Under the pieces are notes generated by a model, which had not been told where the DNA came from, searched no databases, and saw only the letters and a list, made by a program, of their open reading frames with translations. Shown one piece after another: positions 17,611-26,927 of a stretch of 64,000 bases of DNA (positions are counted from its first letter, which is position 1; every line of letters begins with the position of its first letter). Origin of the DNA: Halanaerobium congolense (GTDB lineage Bacteria > Bacillota > Halanaerobiia > Halanaerobiales > Halanaerobiaceae); the NCBI RefSeq assembly GCF_004366375.1, contig NZ_SOEF01000010.1:1-64000 (forward strand), in the 5' to 3' direction. The position numbers and the translations under genes are program-made.

Positions 17611-19035
17611 ATGAATAATCAAGATCTTGTTAAAAAAATTGTACAGAACTTAGGTGGAAAAGAAAACATTCAAGCAGCTTCAAACTGTATGACAAGATTA
17701 AGAATTGATATAAAAGATAATTCTCAAATTGATATAAAAGAATTAAAAGCTGTTGAAGGAGTTATGGGTGTTGTTGAAGATGAAACTCTGCAGATAGTTG
17801 TTGGCCCTGGTAAAGCAAAAAAATGTCTGGATATACTTAAAAGTGATTACAATGTTTCATCAAATTTAGAAGTTGGAGGAGATTGGAAGAAAAATAAAGA
17901 AGCTGTCAAAGGTGGACAAAAACAAAGCAGCTTTAAAAAGGGATTAAAAACTATAGTTAAAATATTTATTCCTTTGATTCCAGCTATTATTGCAGCTGGT
18001 ATATTTAATGGTTTTGCTGGTTTAATAACTAATTTACAAAATACAGGTAGTTTGGCAATAAGTGATTTTTGGAACTCAGCTCAATTAATATTATCGCTTC
18101 TTGGAGGATCATTTCTTGGTTATCTAGCAATTTTTACTGGTATCAATGCTGCTAAACAGTTTGGTGCTACAGAAGGTTTAGGTGGAATGTTAGGTGCTTT
18201 AACTATAATGAGTCAGATCACCGAGATTTCAAAAATATTTGGAATGTATGATCCAGATGTAGCATTGAATTCAATTTTATTAACCGGTAAAGGTGGAATT
18301 ATTGGAGTAATTGTTGGGGTTTATTTGTTATCAATAATTGAAAAAAGAGTTAGAAAAACTGTGCCGGATGTTTTAGACCTAATTGTGACTCCTGTAGTGA
18401 CAATGCTGATTATGGCTTTGGCAATGATCTTTGTAATCATGCCTTTGTCAGGTGTTATCTCTGACTGGTTAGTTGGAGGCTTAACTCTGCTGGTAGCTTC
18501 TGAAAATCCAATTGTTAGTGTAATATCTGGTTATGTGCTGGCAGCTGTCTTTTTACCAATGGTTTTACTGGGACTGCATCACGGTTTGATTCCTTTGTAT
18601 GCTATTCAATTGGAAAATATGGGTGGAGTTTCTTTATTCCCAGTTTTAGCAATGGCAGGAGCAGGACAGGTTGGTGCTGCAATAGCAATCTATCTCAAAG
18701 CTAAAAAGACCGATAATATGAAACTAAAACAGATTATATCTGGGGCTCTGCCTGCCGGTATTTTAGGAATTGGTGAACCCTTAATTTATGGTGTTACTTT
18801 GCCACTTGGTAAACCATTTATAACAGCTGGCTTAGGTGCAGGATTCGGTGGTGCTTTTGTTATGCTGCAAAATGTGATGGCAGGTGCCTGGGGTCCTTCT
18901 GGAATTACAGCTATTCCATTGATGCAGCCGGGCTCAATGCTCAGCTATTTCATGGGACTTGTTATTGCATATATAGGTGGATTTGTGGTTACACACTTCT
19001 TTATCAAAGATGAAGAAGTTGCTCAATTAGAATAG
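17611..19035 (+). CDS. murP: PTS EIIBC permease, probably for N-acetylmuramic acid
   Basis: A phosphotransferase membrane permease of 474 residues. An N-terminal EIIB domain (about 1-85) has the phosphorylated Cys in SNCMTRLR. A linker leads to an EIIC domain (about 105-465) with about ten membrane segments and the sugar-site motif GEPLIYGVTLPLG. No EIIA is attached, as in E. coli MurP, which borrows EIIA-Glc. The start is ATG 17611 behind GAGGAG; the upstream ATG (17596) precedes that site. Specificity for MurNAc is inferred from murQ, mupG and nagZ around it; the sequence also resembles sucrose and trehalose EIIBC. Confidence 0.88.
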   Translation: MNNQDLVKKIVQNLGGKENIQAASNCMTRLRIDIKDNSQIDIKELKAVEGVMGVVEDETLQIVVGPGKAKKCLDILKSDYNVSSNLEVGGDWKKNKEAVKGGQKQSSFKKGLKTIVKIFIPLIPAIIAAGIFNGFAGLITNLQNTGSLAISDFWNSAQLILSLLGGSFLGYLAIFTGINAAKQFGATEGLGGMLGALTIMSQITEISKIFGMYDPDVALNSILLTGKGGIIGVIVGVYLLSIIEKRVRKTVPDVLDLIVTPVVTMLIMALAMIFVIMPLSGVISDWLVGGLTLLVASENPIVSVISGYVLAAVFLPMVLLGLHHGLIPLYAIQLENMGGVSLFPVLAMAGAGQVGAAIAIYLKAKKTDNMKLKQIISGALPAGILGIGEPLIYGVTLPLGKPFITAGLGAGFGGAFVMLQNVMAGAWGPSGITAIPLMQPGSMLSYFMGLVIAYIGGFVVTHFFIKDEEVAQLE

Positions 19036-19048
19036 TAATTTTTTTGAT

Positions 19049-19077
19049 GGCTCCTCTAATAAACTAGGGGAGCCTTT
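19049..19077 (+). terminator. Hairpin after murP
   Basis: GGCTCCTCTA (19049-19058) pairs with TAGGGGAGCC (19065-19074), followed by a short TTT. The T-run is weak, so it may only reduce read-through into mupG. Confidence 0.6.
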
Positions 19078-19108
19078 GTATTCAAATTCTAAAAAAGGAG
19101 TTAATATT

Positions 19109-19381
19109 ATGTTAGGTATCTCAGTTTATGCAGGTTTAGATATAAGTTTAGAAGATAATTTTCGTTATTTAGAAAAAGCAAAAAAATTAGGAATAAAAAA
19201 TGTTTTTTTATCCCTCCATATACCGGAGACTAATGAAAGCTTTTTTGAAGAAATTAAAGAATTAATTTTAAAAATTAACAAGTTGGACTTTAATCTTACA
19301 GCAGATATTTCTAAAAAATATTTCGAAAAACTAAATTTACATTTAGGACATTTGTCCGGTCCTATTCTTCCTGATTCTTAG
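19109..19381 (+). pseudogene. mupG: 5' fragment of mupG (6-phospho-N-acetylmuramidase), broken by an element
   Basis: It begins MLGISVYAGLDISLEDNFRYL like DUF871/MupG proteins, which hydrolyse MurNAc 6-phosphate-GlcNAc. The start ATG 19109 follows AAAAAAGGAG. The authentic sequence ends at about 19345 (EKLNLHL); the frame then runs into the inserted element and stops at 19379-19381. The rest of the gene resumes at about 21067. Confidence 0.85.
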
Positions 19382-19398
19382 TATTTCAAATTGATCTA

Positions 19399-20172
19399 TT
19401 ATTTATTGTTATCAGAATCAAAATATTCAGGATGATATTTTTCTATCAGCTTCCTGTATTGTTTGATAACAGAAGCTCCTCGGCCTGTCATATGTTTGAT
19501 CTGGGTTGTGCTTATACCGCATCTGATAAGGAATTTAACGCGTTCATAGTCCTTGATATATCTATCAACAGCATTTAATGAATGATTTGTTTTTCTGGCT
19601 ATATCAGGTGGCTGAACCTTTTGCTCATAAAGCTCTATTATTGCTTTTTTGTGAGTGGTTCCACGACCCATATCCAGTATATAACCTTTAAGAGGTAACA
19701 CATCATCATGACTATTATGGTATTCACCAATACGCTTTGAAATCGTTACTGTAGAACGGTTCATTATTGCTGCCAGTTCCTCAACAGTTAACATAGCACC
19801 CTGTTTTTTAGCTGCTTTGGTCAGTCTGGCAATACGGATCATATCATGTTCTGTTTTGGATACATTCTGTCTTTTAAGTTCTATATCTTCCTCGGTAACA
19901 TAGGGAAGTTCAATAACTTCCTGTTTATATTCTTCACGTTTTTGACCCAGTTTTGGCTTACTGTTTTGCTCGGAAGTAGCAACCCAGCTTAAACTGCCAA
20001 ATTGATTGGTCTTTTTACGGGGATGATATTTATACTCCAGTTCTACTATATCATCAGCTATTAGTTCCAGTATTTTATGGCTGCCAAGTAGTTTATATTC
20101 ACTCTCTAAAAGTTCAATGATAGCCTGCCTGAATGTCTTTTTATCCAGGTTAGCAAAAGGGTCCTGTCTCAT
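19399..20172 (-). CDS. DUF1670-like helix-turn-helix protein, second gene of the element
   Basis: A 257-residue cytoplasmic protein that I recognise only as resembling DUF1670 proteins. Helix-turn-helix-like segments occur at MLTVEELAAIMNRSTVTISKRI (about 130-151), at the QPPDIARKTNHSLNAVDRYIKDY region (near 192-214) and at ISTTQIKHMTGRGASVIKQYRKL (near 222-244). The block GYILDMGRGTTHKKAIIELY is shared with the upstream gene (GTYQDIGPGVSHKTKIIKLY), so the two are paralogues. It overlaps that gene by 4 bp (ATGA) and has GGGGG upstream. It presumably acts in recognition or mobilisation of the element, but no catalytic motif is seen. Confidence 0.75.
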   Translation of the reverse strand: MRQDPFANLDKKTFRQAIIELLESEYKLLGSHKILELIADDIVELEYKYHPRKKTNQFGSLSWVATSEQNSKPKLGQKREEYKQEVIELPYVTEEDIELKRQNVSKTEHDMIRIARLTKAAKKQGAMLTVEELAAIMNRSTVTISKRIGEYHNSHDDVLPLKGYILDMGRGTTHKKAIIELYEQKVQPPDIARKTNHSLNAVDRYIKDYERVKFLIRCGISTTQIKHMTGRGASVIKQYRKLIEKYHPEYFDSDNNK

Positions 20173-20990
20173 TTGATGACCCCCTTTTTTGCCTCAGTTT
20201 TTACTGAAGCTTTTTTCTCAGCTATGTTAACTATATCAGCAATACGCTCTTTATATTCAGAGCTGTTATATTTAAAATACAGTTCGGTATATTCTTTAAC
20301 CAGTCTTTCTGAAATACCAACTATATGAGCTGTTTCTTTAATTGAAAGCTTATTCTTTATTGCCAGCAATACACGACCAAAATCATTGATATATCGCTTA
20401 ATTGCTCCAGGAGAATGCCTGGTTTTCCTCTGTATTTCAGAGTAGGTATTATATTCAAGATACAGTTTGATTATCTTAGTTTTATGAGATACTCCGGGTC
20501 CTATATCCTGATATGTACCTCGGGTTGGGACATTAAGATCCTGATCTTTAAGTTTTTTGATATCACGTCTGATAGTTCTGGGGGATACCTGCAGAATATC
20601 AGCCAGATCTTCCTGGGTTAAAAGACCACTCTGATCGAGTGATTCTTCTGTCATTCTCAGTATTTTAACTCTTCTGAGAGCTGATTTATTCTCTATTCTA
20701 AAGAGTTTTTTATCCTCTTTGGTTATTGATTTAGTCAGGGTTACCTGAACCTTTGGTAAATCTTCTAGAACTGGACCGTGTTTTGCTTTCTTAGAGATTA
20801 CAGTCTTAACTATTTTATCTTTACTTTCATGATATGATGGATCATAATGTTTAAGTTGGTAAACTTCATTAGCAGCTTCTACAATTGCTTTTGCTTCACG
20901 CGGTGAATATTCAAATAGTTCTTTAAGAATGTATTCAAATTGACTATCTAAAGTTTTAACTTTTACACGATCAAGTTCAGTTTTAGGCAT
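20169..20990 (-). CDS. DUF1670-like helix-turn-helix protein, first gene of the element
   Basis: A 273-residue, charged protein read before its paralogue. The N-terminal part is helical; TQEDLADILQVSPRTIRRDIKKL (about residues 125-147) is a clear helix-turn-helix, followed by GTYQDIGPGVSHKTKIIKLYLEY, a second HTH-like segment (YSEIQRKTRHSPGAIKRYIND) and a third (LSIKETAHIVGISERLVKEY). Three DNA-binding-type units suit a protein that grips repeated or palindromic ends. AAGGGGGG precedes the ATG at 20990. Function is unknown; I assign no enzymatic activity. Confidence 0.75.
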   Translation of the reverse strand: MPKTELDRVKVKTLDSQFEYILKELFEYSPREAKAIVEAANEVYQLKHYDPSYHESKDKIVKTVISKKAKHGPVLEDLPKVQVTLTKSITKEDKKLFRIENKSALRRVKILRMTEESLDQSGLLTQEDLADILQVSPRTIRRDIKKLKDQDLNVPTRGTYQDIGPGVSHKTKIIKLYLEYNTYSEIQRKTRHSPGAIKRYINDFGRVLLAIKNKLSIKETAHIVGISERLVKEYTELYFKYNSSEYKERIADIVNIAEKKASVKTEAKKGVIK

Positions 20991-21009
20991 TGATTGTCCC
21001 CCCTTAACT

Positions 21010-21046
21010 ATATCTTATATCAAACTCTTTTGTTAGTCGAACTTGA
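21010..21046 (-). promoter_or_regulatory. Promoter of the two element genes
   Basis: On the minus strand, just inside the right inverted repeat, TTCGAC and TATAAG are spaced about 16 nt apart ahead of the AAGGGGGG ribosome binding site. It is a moderate match to a sigma-A promoter, so transcription of the element appears self-contained. Confidence 0.45.
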
Positions 21047-21066
21047 TTAGGGGCGGACAAATGTCC

Positions 21067-21886
21067 TTATTTAAATAAATATAAAATTGATCAATTGCGG
21101 CTTGATTTTGGTTTTGCAAATCAAGAAATTGCTGAATTAAGTCAGAATAATAAGTTCAAACTGAATCTCAATGCCAGTACTTTAACTGAAGCAGACTTAA
21201 AATCAATAACGGCTAATGGTGCTGATTTAAAAAATATTGAAGTATCTCATAATTATTATCCCCGAGAAGAAACAGGTTTAGCAGAAGAATTATTAATCAG
21301 AAAAAATAGCTTATTAAAAAAATATAATTTAAAAATATCTGCTTTTGTTCCTGCTGAATATAAAAAAAGAGCACCAATAAAAGCAGGCCTGCCAACTTTA
21401 GAAAAACACAGATATTTATCTCCCTTGGTTGCTGCCCAAGATTTATTTAAACTTGGAATTGATAAAGTATATATTGGAGATAGTATGGCGTCTTCAAAGG
21501 AATTAGAAGATTTTTCTGCTGTAAATAATGAAATAACGATTATTCCAATCGAAATTGTTAAGGAGCTGCTTCCTGTAGAAAAGAAGTTATTAAAATTAAC
21601 ACATCAGAATCGACAGGATCCCGGAGAATATATTGTTCGTTCTGAAACCGCCAGAAAAAATAAAAAAAATAAAATAAAAGCTGAAAATACTAGTGAAAGA
21701 TTTAAATATGCAGTAACAAATGATAACTATAAATATCAGAGATATGAAGGTGATCTTCATATTTTAAAAAAAGACTATCCTGCTGATAAAAGAATAAATG
21801 TTGTGGCTGATGCAGGAAAAGCAGCAGTGCTTATTGAAAAAATAAAAGAAGGAGAGAAATTTAAATTTAAAATAAAAGGTGATTAA
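21067..21886 (+). pseudogene. mupG: 3' fragment of mupG (6-phospho-N-acetylmuramidase)
   Basis: The frame continues from the element's right end as YLNKYKIDQLRLDFGFANQEIAELSQN, the conserved barrel strand after the break in DUF871/MupG proteins, and runs about 270 residues to the stop. NASTLTE, HNYYPREETGL, GLPTLEKHR and the C-terminal AGKAAVLIEKIKEGEKFKF all belong to the family. A TTG at 21095 could initiate a fragment, but without the N-terminal barrel strands it should be inactive. It overlaps nothing and is followed 2 bp later by the RpiR gene. Confidence 0.85.
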
Positions 21887-21888
21887 TA

Positions 21889-22743
21889 ATGAAGGTTATT
21901 TTGAAAATAAAAGAAATGTTTAATGATTTCACCACAACAGAAGAAAAGATAGCGAATTATATTTTAGATCATAAAATGGAAATCAGCAATTTATCGGTTA
22001 AAGAACTTGCTCAGGCGGCTGACAGCAGTCCTGCATCAGTAGTTAGGTTTTGTAAAAAATTAAAGTACGAAGGCTATCAAGATTTCAAGATATCTTTAAT
22101 TAAAGATATCCAGGATTATGATAACCAAAGCAGGACAAAAATTTATGATGATATAGCTGTTGACGATGAGATTGAAGAGATAATGGATAAACTCGCCTAT
22201 GATAATATTAAAGTTATTGAAAATACTATTAAGCTATTATCAGTAGATGAACTAAAAAGGGCAGTAGCTGCAGTTGAAAAAGCAGACAATATTTATATTT
22301 TTGGTATTGGAGCATCAGGACTGGTGGCAAAGGATTTAGAATATAAGTTAATGAGGATAAAAAAGACAGTTATTTACTATTCAGATACACATGCCCAACT
22401 ATCTTCAGCTGCCAATATGGAAAATACAGATTTAGCAATAGCGATTTCTTATAGTGGTCAGAGTTTAGAAGTTTATGAGGCTTTGAAAACTGCTAAAAAA
22501 AGAGGTGCAGAAACAATTGCTATCAGCAAATACGGAGATAATCCTTTAAATAGAATTGCTGATATAAAACTGCAGGTAGCTGGTAGCGAAAAGAACTTAA
22601 GACTTGGTGCTATAACTTCAAGAATCGCACAGTTGACAGCGGTTGATATTTTATTTGTGGCCTTTGCTAAAAATGATTTCAGCAAGATTAGTAATTATTT
22701 AAAAAACACCCGAGAAAGTGTAGAACAATTTAAAATTGACTAA
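21889..22743 (+). CDS. RpiR-family regulator, probable MurR-type repressor of the MurNAc operon
   Basis: A 284-residue regulator with an N-terminal RpiR helix-turn-helix (about 1-77: TTTEEKIANYILDHKMEISNLSVKELAQAADSSPASVVRFCKKL region) and a C-terminal SIS sugar-phosphate-binding domain (about 105-245: IYIFGIGASGLVAKDLEYKLMR, AISYSGQSLEVYEALK). In E. coli, MurR responds to MurNAc 6-phosphate. The TGAAA-N-TTTCA palindromes before murQ are the likely operators. Repressor or activator status cannot be told from sequence. Confidence 0.85.
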   Translation: MKVILKIKEMFNDFTTTEEKIANYILDHKMEISNLSVKELAQAADSSPASVVRFCKKLKYEGYQDFKISLIKDIQDYDNQSRTKIYDDIAVDDEIEEIMDKLAYDNIKVIENTIKLLSVDELKRAVAAVEKADNIYIFGIGASGLVAKDLEYKLMRIKKTVIYYSDTHAQLSSAANMENTDLAIAISYSGQSLEVYEALKTAKKRGAETIAISKYGDNPLNRIADIKLQVAGSEKNLRLGAITSRIAQLTAVDILFVAFAKNDFSKISNYLKNTRESVEQFKID

Positions 22744-22758
22744 CAGAGGATCTGATTA

Positions 22759-23925
22759 ATGATGCCAAAAACTATATTTTTAACTATCTTAGTCATACTA
22801 ATGGTTCTTTCATGTTCTGCTTTTATTGGAGCAGAGTCTCCCTCTAAAACTTTTAACTTAATTACATTTTTTAATTCAGGTGCAGATTATTTAATAGACT
22901 ATAAACTAGAAAATATGACTTTAGCAGAACAAGTGGGCCAGCTTTTTCTAGTAGGATTTCATTCTCAAACTATTGATTCACAAATTAAAGATTTACTTGA
23001 AAATTATCACGTAGGAGGAGTAATTTATTTTACTAGAAATATAGAAAATTTAGAGCAGCTGCAAAAATTATCTAAAGATTTACAGGAGCTGGCCTTAAAC
23101 AATGGTGCCGGGATACCACTTTTTATAGCTGTAGATCAGGAAGGTGGTAAAGTAAGGAGAATTAAAGATTTAAGTTATTTTCCGGCTAATCAAATTTTAG
23201 GAGCTGCTGGTAATCAAGAAAGAACAAGAAAAACTGCTGCAGTAACTGCCAGGGAATTAAAAGGTGTAGGAGTAAATCTTAATTTGGCGCCAGTACTGGA
23301 TGTAAATAATAATCCAAATAATCCGGTGATTGGAGAGCGATCATTTGGAGCAGAACCAGAACTTGTTGCCAAAATGGGAGCAGCTTATATTAAAGGACTC
23401 CAATCTGAAGGAATTATAGCAGCTGCGAAACACTTTCCTGGTCATGGTGATACTGTAACTGATTCTCACACTGCTCTTCCAGTAATCAATCACTCTCGAG
23501 CCCGACTTGATGCGGTAGAATTATACCCGTTTAAAAAAGCAATAGAAGTCGGAGTGGAAGTAATAATGGCTGCTCATATATATTTTCCCGCTATTGAAAC
23601 TGAAGCTGGAATTCCGGCAACTTTATCTAAAGCAGTTTTGACTGATCTATTACGAGAAGAATTAGACTTCAGGGGCTTAATTATCACTGATGATATGGAA
23701 ATGGGGGCAATTACAAAAAACTTTGGTACAGTTCAGGGAGCAGTTAGATCAATAAAAGCTGGCAGTGACATTGTTTTAATTTCTCACAGCTATGATCTGC
23801 AAAAAGAAGCATTAGCAGCAGTAACTGCAGCTGTTAAAAATGGAGAAATTACAAAAAAAAGAATTAAGGAATCTGTTAAGAGAATACTCAAACTCAAAGT
23901 GAAAAGACTAAGTGAATCCATATGA
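22759..23925 (+). CDS. nagZ: Exported beta-N-acetylhexosaminidase of GH3 (NagZ-like)
   Basis: A glycoside hydrolase family 3 enzyme of 388 residues that removes GlcNAc from muropeptides or MurNAc-containing disaccharides. NagZ hallmarks are present: VDQEGGKVRRI (near 121), GVNLNLAPVLDVNNNPNNPVIGERSFG, the His/Asp catalytic loop KHFPGHGDTVTDSHTALP (about 227-244) and the nucleophile Asp in LIITDDMEMGAI. An N-terminal hydrophobic segment with a Cys (LVILMVLSCSAFIGA) suggests secretion, possibly as a lipoprotein. It closes the MurNAc operon. Confidence 0.92.
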   Translation: MMPKTIFLTILVILMVLSCSAFIGAESPSKTFNLITFFNSGADYLIDYKLENMTLAEQVGQLFLVGFHSQTIDSQIKDLLENYHVGGVIYFTRNIENLEQLQKLSKDLQELALNNGAGIPLFIAVDQEGGKVRRIKDLSYFPANQILGAAGNQERTRKTAAVTARELKGVGVNLNLAPVLDVNNNPNNPVIGERSFGAEPELVAKMGAAYIKGLQSEGIIAAAKHFPGHGDTVTDSHTALPVINHSRARLDAVELYPFKKAIEVGVEVIMAAHIYFPAIETEAGIPATLSKAVLTDLLREELDFRGLIITDDMEMGAITKNFGTVQGAVRSIKAGSDIVLISHSYDLQKEALAAVTAAVKNGEITKKRIKESVKRILKLKVKRLSESI

Positions 23926-23941
23926 AAATCAATTTTGCCTT

Positions 23942-23976
23942 AAAACTTCAATTATTTGCGAAGTTTTTTCTTTTTA
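23942..23976 (+). terminator. Terminator of the MurNAc operon
   Basis: AAAACTTC (23942-23949) pairs with GAAGTTTT (23960-23967), followed by a T-rich run. Confidence 0.7.
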
Positions 23977-24049
23977 AGAAGGATAAAAATTATATTTAGA
24001 GAATTATATAGATAGCATAATTCAAATATATGTAGGAAAGGAGGATTAG

Positions 24050-25645
24050 ATGACAGCAGATAATTCAGATCTTCAAAGTCTAATCACAAATATTGATCGA
24101 AAATATACTCCTCTGAGAGAAGTTATTAAAGAATCGTGGAATAGAAGCAGTAACTATGGTTTAAAAACTAATAACTTTAAAAACAAAGTTTTATTAAATA
24201 GAAATGAAATAGAACTAAGAATAAGCAAAAATAAAGATTTTAACGATAAATTTGATAGAATATTTTCAGAGTTTAGAGAAAACATTGGTGAGATTTCTGC
24301 AGTTTTTTTTATAACAGATAAAGAAGGTTATGTTCTCTCTGCTAAAAATCATCTTAATGAGTTTGTAAACTTAAAAAAAGGTGAAAATTTTAGTGAGTTT
24401 TATTTGGGGACAAATGCAGCTGGTTTAACCCTTTATTCTAATCAACCGGCTACTGTTAAAGCTGAAGAACATTATTTTAAATATCTAACAGCCTATAATT
24501 CAACAGCTTATCCAATTTTAGACCAATACAACAACTTAAAGGGCTGTATAGCTGCTTTTTATACAGCTGAATTGGATAATAATTTGTTAGAAATGATTAT
24601 TAAATTATTTGCCTTTACTTTAACAGATAAAATACCTGCTGATAAAATTTTAAAAAGTAAGAATGACAAATCAGCTCCTAAAACAGGATCCAAAGCCCGA
24701 TATTCTTTTGCTGATATCATAACAAATTCTAAAAATATGAAAAAAGCAATTGAAGTGGCCCAAATTGCAGCTAGAAATGATTCAACAGTAATGCTGGCCG
24801 GAGAAAGCGGTACAGGTAAAGAAATGTTTGCCCAGGCAATTCACAACTATAATCACCGTAAAAACAGTCCTTTTGTGGCAGTGAATGTAGGAGCTGTCCC
24901 CAAAGATTTGGTGGAAAGCGAGTTTTTTGGATATGAAGAAGGTGCCTTTACCGGAGCTCGAAGAGGTGGACGCCCAGGTAAATTTGAATTAGCAAATGGA
25001 GGTACAATATTTTTAGATGAGATAGAAGAGATGACACTTTCTGCTCAGCAGAATTTACTGCGGGTAATTCAGGAACGAGAAGTAACAAGAATTGGTGGTA
25101 CACATGCACTGCCAATAGATGTCAGAATAATAACTGCAACAAAGTCAAAGTTAATTGATAAAGTCAAAAAAGGAGAATTTAGAGAGGATTTATATTATCG
25201 ACTCAATGTTATTAGAATTCCCATCCCAAACTTAAAAGATAGAAGAGATGACATAATGCTTTTAGTAAATAATTTTATAAAAATTCACTGTCAAAAATTT
25301 GGGATTCCAGTTAAAAAGGTTGCAAAAATAAGCAAAAAATATTTTTTAGAATATAACTGGCCTGGAAATGTTAGAGAACTAGAAAATATGATTGAAGGAA
25401 TTATAACTTTTGCTTTAGATGATGAGGTAATTAAACCAAAACATCTGCCGCGAGAATTAATAAACTCACAAAATACTAAAGAAAAAAAACTAGATTTAAT
25501 GAGTTTGGAAGCTGCTGAAAAAACTGCAGTTATTAATGCTTTAGAAAAAAGTAATTATAATATATCAAAGGCTGCAGAGATATTAAATATCAGTCGGGCT
25601 ACTTTATATAATAAATTAAATAAATATAATATAGAAAGGAAGTGA
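24050..25645 (+). CDS. Sigma-54-dependent transcriptional activator (AcoR-like)
   Basis: An enhancer-binding protein of 531 residues. The N-terminal sensory part (about 20-195) begins with the AcoR-like [11 protein letters not shown] and has a GAF-like fold. The AAA+ domain (about 220-455) has Walker A GESGTGKE, the sigma-54 contact loop GAFTGA, Walker [12 protein letters not shown] and the arginine-finger region [19 protein letters not shown] Fis-type helix-turn-helix ends the protein ([23 protein letters not shown]). It is the first gene of the C1 island, 4 bp from the next. The likely target is the GG-N10-GC promoter at 29988. The effector is unknown, perhaps a C1 compound. Confidence 0.93.
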   Translation: MTADNSDLQSLITNIDRKYTPLREVIKESWNRSSNYGLKTNNFKNKVLLNRNEIELRISKNKDFNDKFDRIFSEFRENIGEISAVFFITDKEGYVLSAKNHLNEFVNLKKGENFSEFYLGTNAAGLTLYSNQPATVKAEEHYFKYLTAYNSTAYPILDQYNNLKGCIAAFYTAELDNNLLEMIIKLFAFTLTDKIPADKILKSKNDKSAPKTGSKARYSFADIITNSKNMKKAIEVAQIAARNDSTVMLAGESGTGKEMFAQAIHNYNHRKNSPFVAVNVGAVPKDLVESEFFGYEEGAFTGARRGGRPGKFELANGGTIFLDEIEEMTLSAQQNLLRVIQEREVTRIGGTHALPIDVRIITATKSKLIDKVKKGEFREDLYYRLNVIRIPIPNLKDRRDDIMLLVNNFIKIHCQKFGIPVKKVAKISKKYFLEYNWPGNVRELENMIEGIITFALDDEVIKPKHLPRELINSQNTKEKKLDLMSLEAAEKTAVINALEKSNYNISKAAEILNISRATLYNKLNKYNIERK

Positions 25646-25649
25646 AAAA

Positions 25650-26927
25650 ATGGACGCAGTTGCAGTAATCGATATTAAAGATTCTATTGTAGTCAGGGCA
25701 GTGGCAGGGAAAAGAAATGAGTATCAAGCAGTTGAAAGCAGAATTTTAAAAGATGGAGAAATCACCCCTTTAGCTGTTGCAGCTGCATTTTATGAAAAAT
25801 TAGGCATAAGAAAAATTTATATTGCTGATTTAGATGCAATTTTAGGAGATACTAATAATATAAAAATGATTAAAAAAATTAAAAATGAGTATCCTGATCT
25901 GGAAATAATTCTTGATGCAGCATTTGATAGAAATAATTCTCCAATTCCTTATTTAGAAGAGTTTCTGGATTATGCAGTTATAGCAACTGAAACAATTAAA
26001 AATTTGTCTTTTTTAAATGAATTAAAAGATTATAAAGCTAAAATTATTATTAGTATGGACTTAAAAACAGGTAGTTTGATCCATAATATTCAAAAATGGC
26101 AGAATAAAACTTTGAAAAATATAGTAAATGAAATAAAAAAATTAGGTTTTCAAAATTTTATTATACTTGATTTGGCCAATGTTGGTACAGCTTCAGGTAT
26201 CTCAAAATATATTAGAGAGCTCAAAATCGAATTTCCAGAATTAAATCTGATTACCGGTGGGGGAGTTAAAGATTATAGAGATATTAAAAAATTAAAGCGG
26301 TTACAATTTTCTGGAGTTTTAATTGCTTCAGCATTTCACAACGGTTCACTCGGCGAAAAAGAAGTAAGATTAATTGAAGCTGATGATATCTTGTATCAAA
26401 TTGCCTGGTGTATTACAGGAGCCGGTCATCTGCTTCGGGAAAGCATTGATCAGATTGAAGAACTTCTTGCAGAAAATAGTAAATTAAAAATTGATATCTA
26501 TCTAAGTAAGGCCGGTTTGGAAGTTTTAAAAATTTATAAATTCTATCAGCGTTTAGAAAATTTGGGCTGTCAAATTTACAAAGATAACTCTGCCAGTTCT
26601 CCAATTATCGGTAAAATTTATAAAGGTTATTATGATGTATTAGTTTCAGCTCCTACGACTTCTAATACCACTGCCAAATTTGTATTAGGCATTTCCGATA
26701 CTCTGGTGAGTAATTTGCTGGCCCATGCCGGTAAAACAAAACTGCCAGTTGTAGTTTTACCAACCGATATTGATCAAAATCTTGTTTCAGCTGCTCCTGG
26801 TAAAGAAGTTGATGTTTTTCCTAGAGAAATTGATTTAAAAAATACAGAAAAATTATCACAACTAGCTGATACAAGTGTTATTTCTGAGCCAAAAGAGGTG
26901 AAATCATGCCTAAAAAAATTTTTTTAA
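25650..26927 (+). CDS. Fusion of a HisA-like barrel and an AfpA/DmrB-type flavoprotein
   Basis: A 425-residue two-domain protein. Residues 1 to about 235 form a HisA/HisF-like TIM barrel (MDAVAVIDIKDSIVVRAVAGKRNEY, YIADLDAI, LITGGGVKDYRDI); such proteins recur in H4MPT gene clusters with no proven reaction. Residues about 240-425 match archaeoflavoproteins (IAWCITGAGHLLRES, VSAPTTSNTTAKFVLGISDTLVSNLL), the superfamily of DmrB, which reduces dihydromethanopterin to H4MPT using FMN. So the C-terminal half probably performs the last step of cofactor synthesis. The two domains are usually separate proteins, and the fusion is notable. Confidence 0.8.
   Translation: MDAVAVIDIKDSIVVRAVAGKRNEYQAVESRILKDGEITPLAVAAAFYEKLGIRKIYIADLDAILGDTNNIKMIKKIKNEYPDLEIILDAAFDRNNSPIPYLEEFLDYAVIATETIKNLSFLNELKDYKAKIIISMDLKTGSLIHNIQKWQNKTLKNIVNEIKKLGFQNFIILDLANVGTASGISKYIRELKIEFPELNLITGGGVKDYRDIKKLKRLQFSGVLIASAFHNGSLGEKEVRLIEADDILYQIAWCITGAGHLLRESIDQIEELLAENSKLKIDIYLSKAGLEVLKIYKFYQRLENLGCQIYKDNSASSPIIGKIYKGYYDVLVSAPTTSNTTAKFVLGISDTLVSNLLAHAGKTKLPVVVLPTDIDQNLVSAAPGKEVDVFPREIDLKNTEKLSQLADTSVISEPKEVKSCLKKFF

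Larger units (their letters stand above)
19346..21066. mobile_element. 1.7-kb element with inverted-repeat ends carrying two paralogous HTH genes
   Basis: The ends are GGACATTTGTCCGG (19346-19359) and, reverse complemented, GGACATTTGTCCGC (21053-21066); the match continues with CCTA. Each end is also a near-palindrome, GGACA-TT-TGTCC. The element interrupts mupG, whose two halves resume their reading frame on either side. Joining CATTTAGG to TTATTTAAAT restores HLGYLNKYKIDQLRLDFGF, so no clear target duplication is visible. Inside lie only two overlapping genes on the minus strand and their promoter. No recognisable DDE, HUH, serine or tyrosine recombinase is present. Confidence 0.85.

Noticed and set aside
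20415-20621. Plus-strand frame of 68 codons opposite the element gene
   Set aside because: Antisense to a gene with a strong start, operon overlap and a paralogue; no ribosome binding site.
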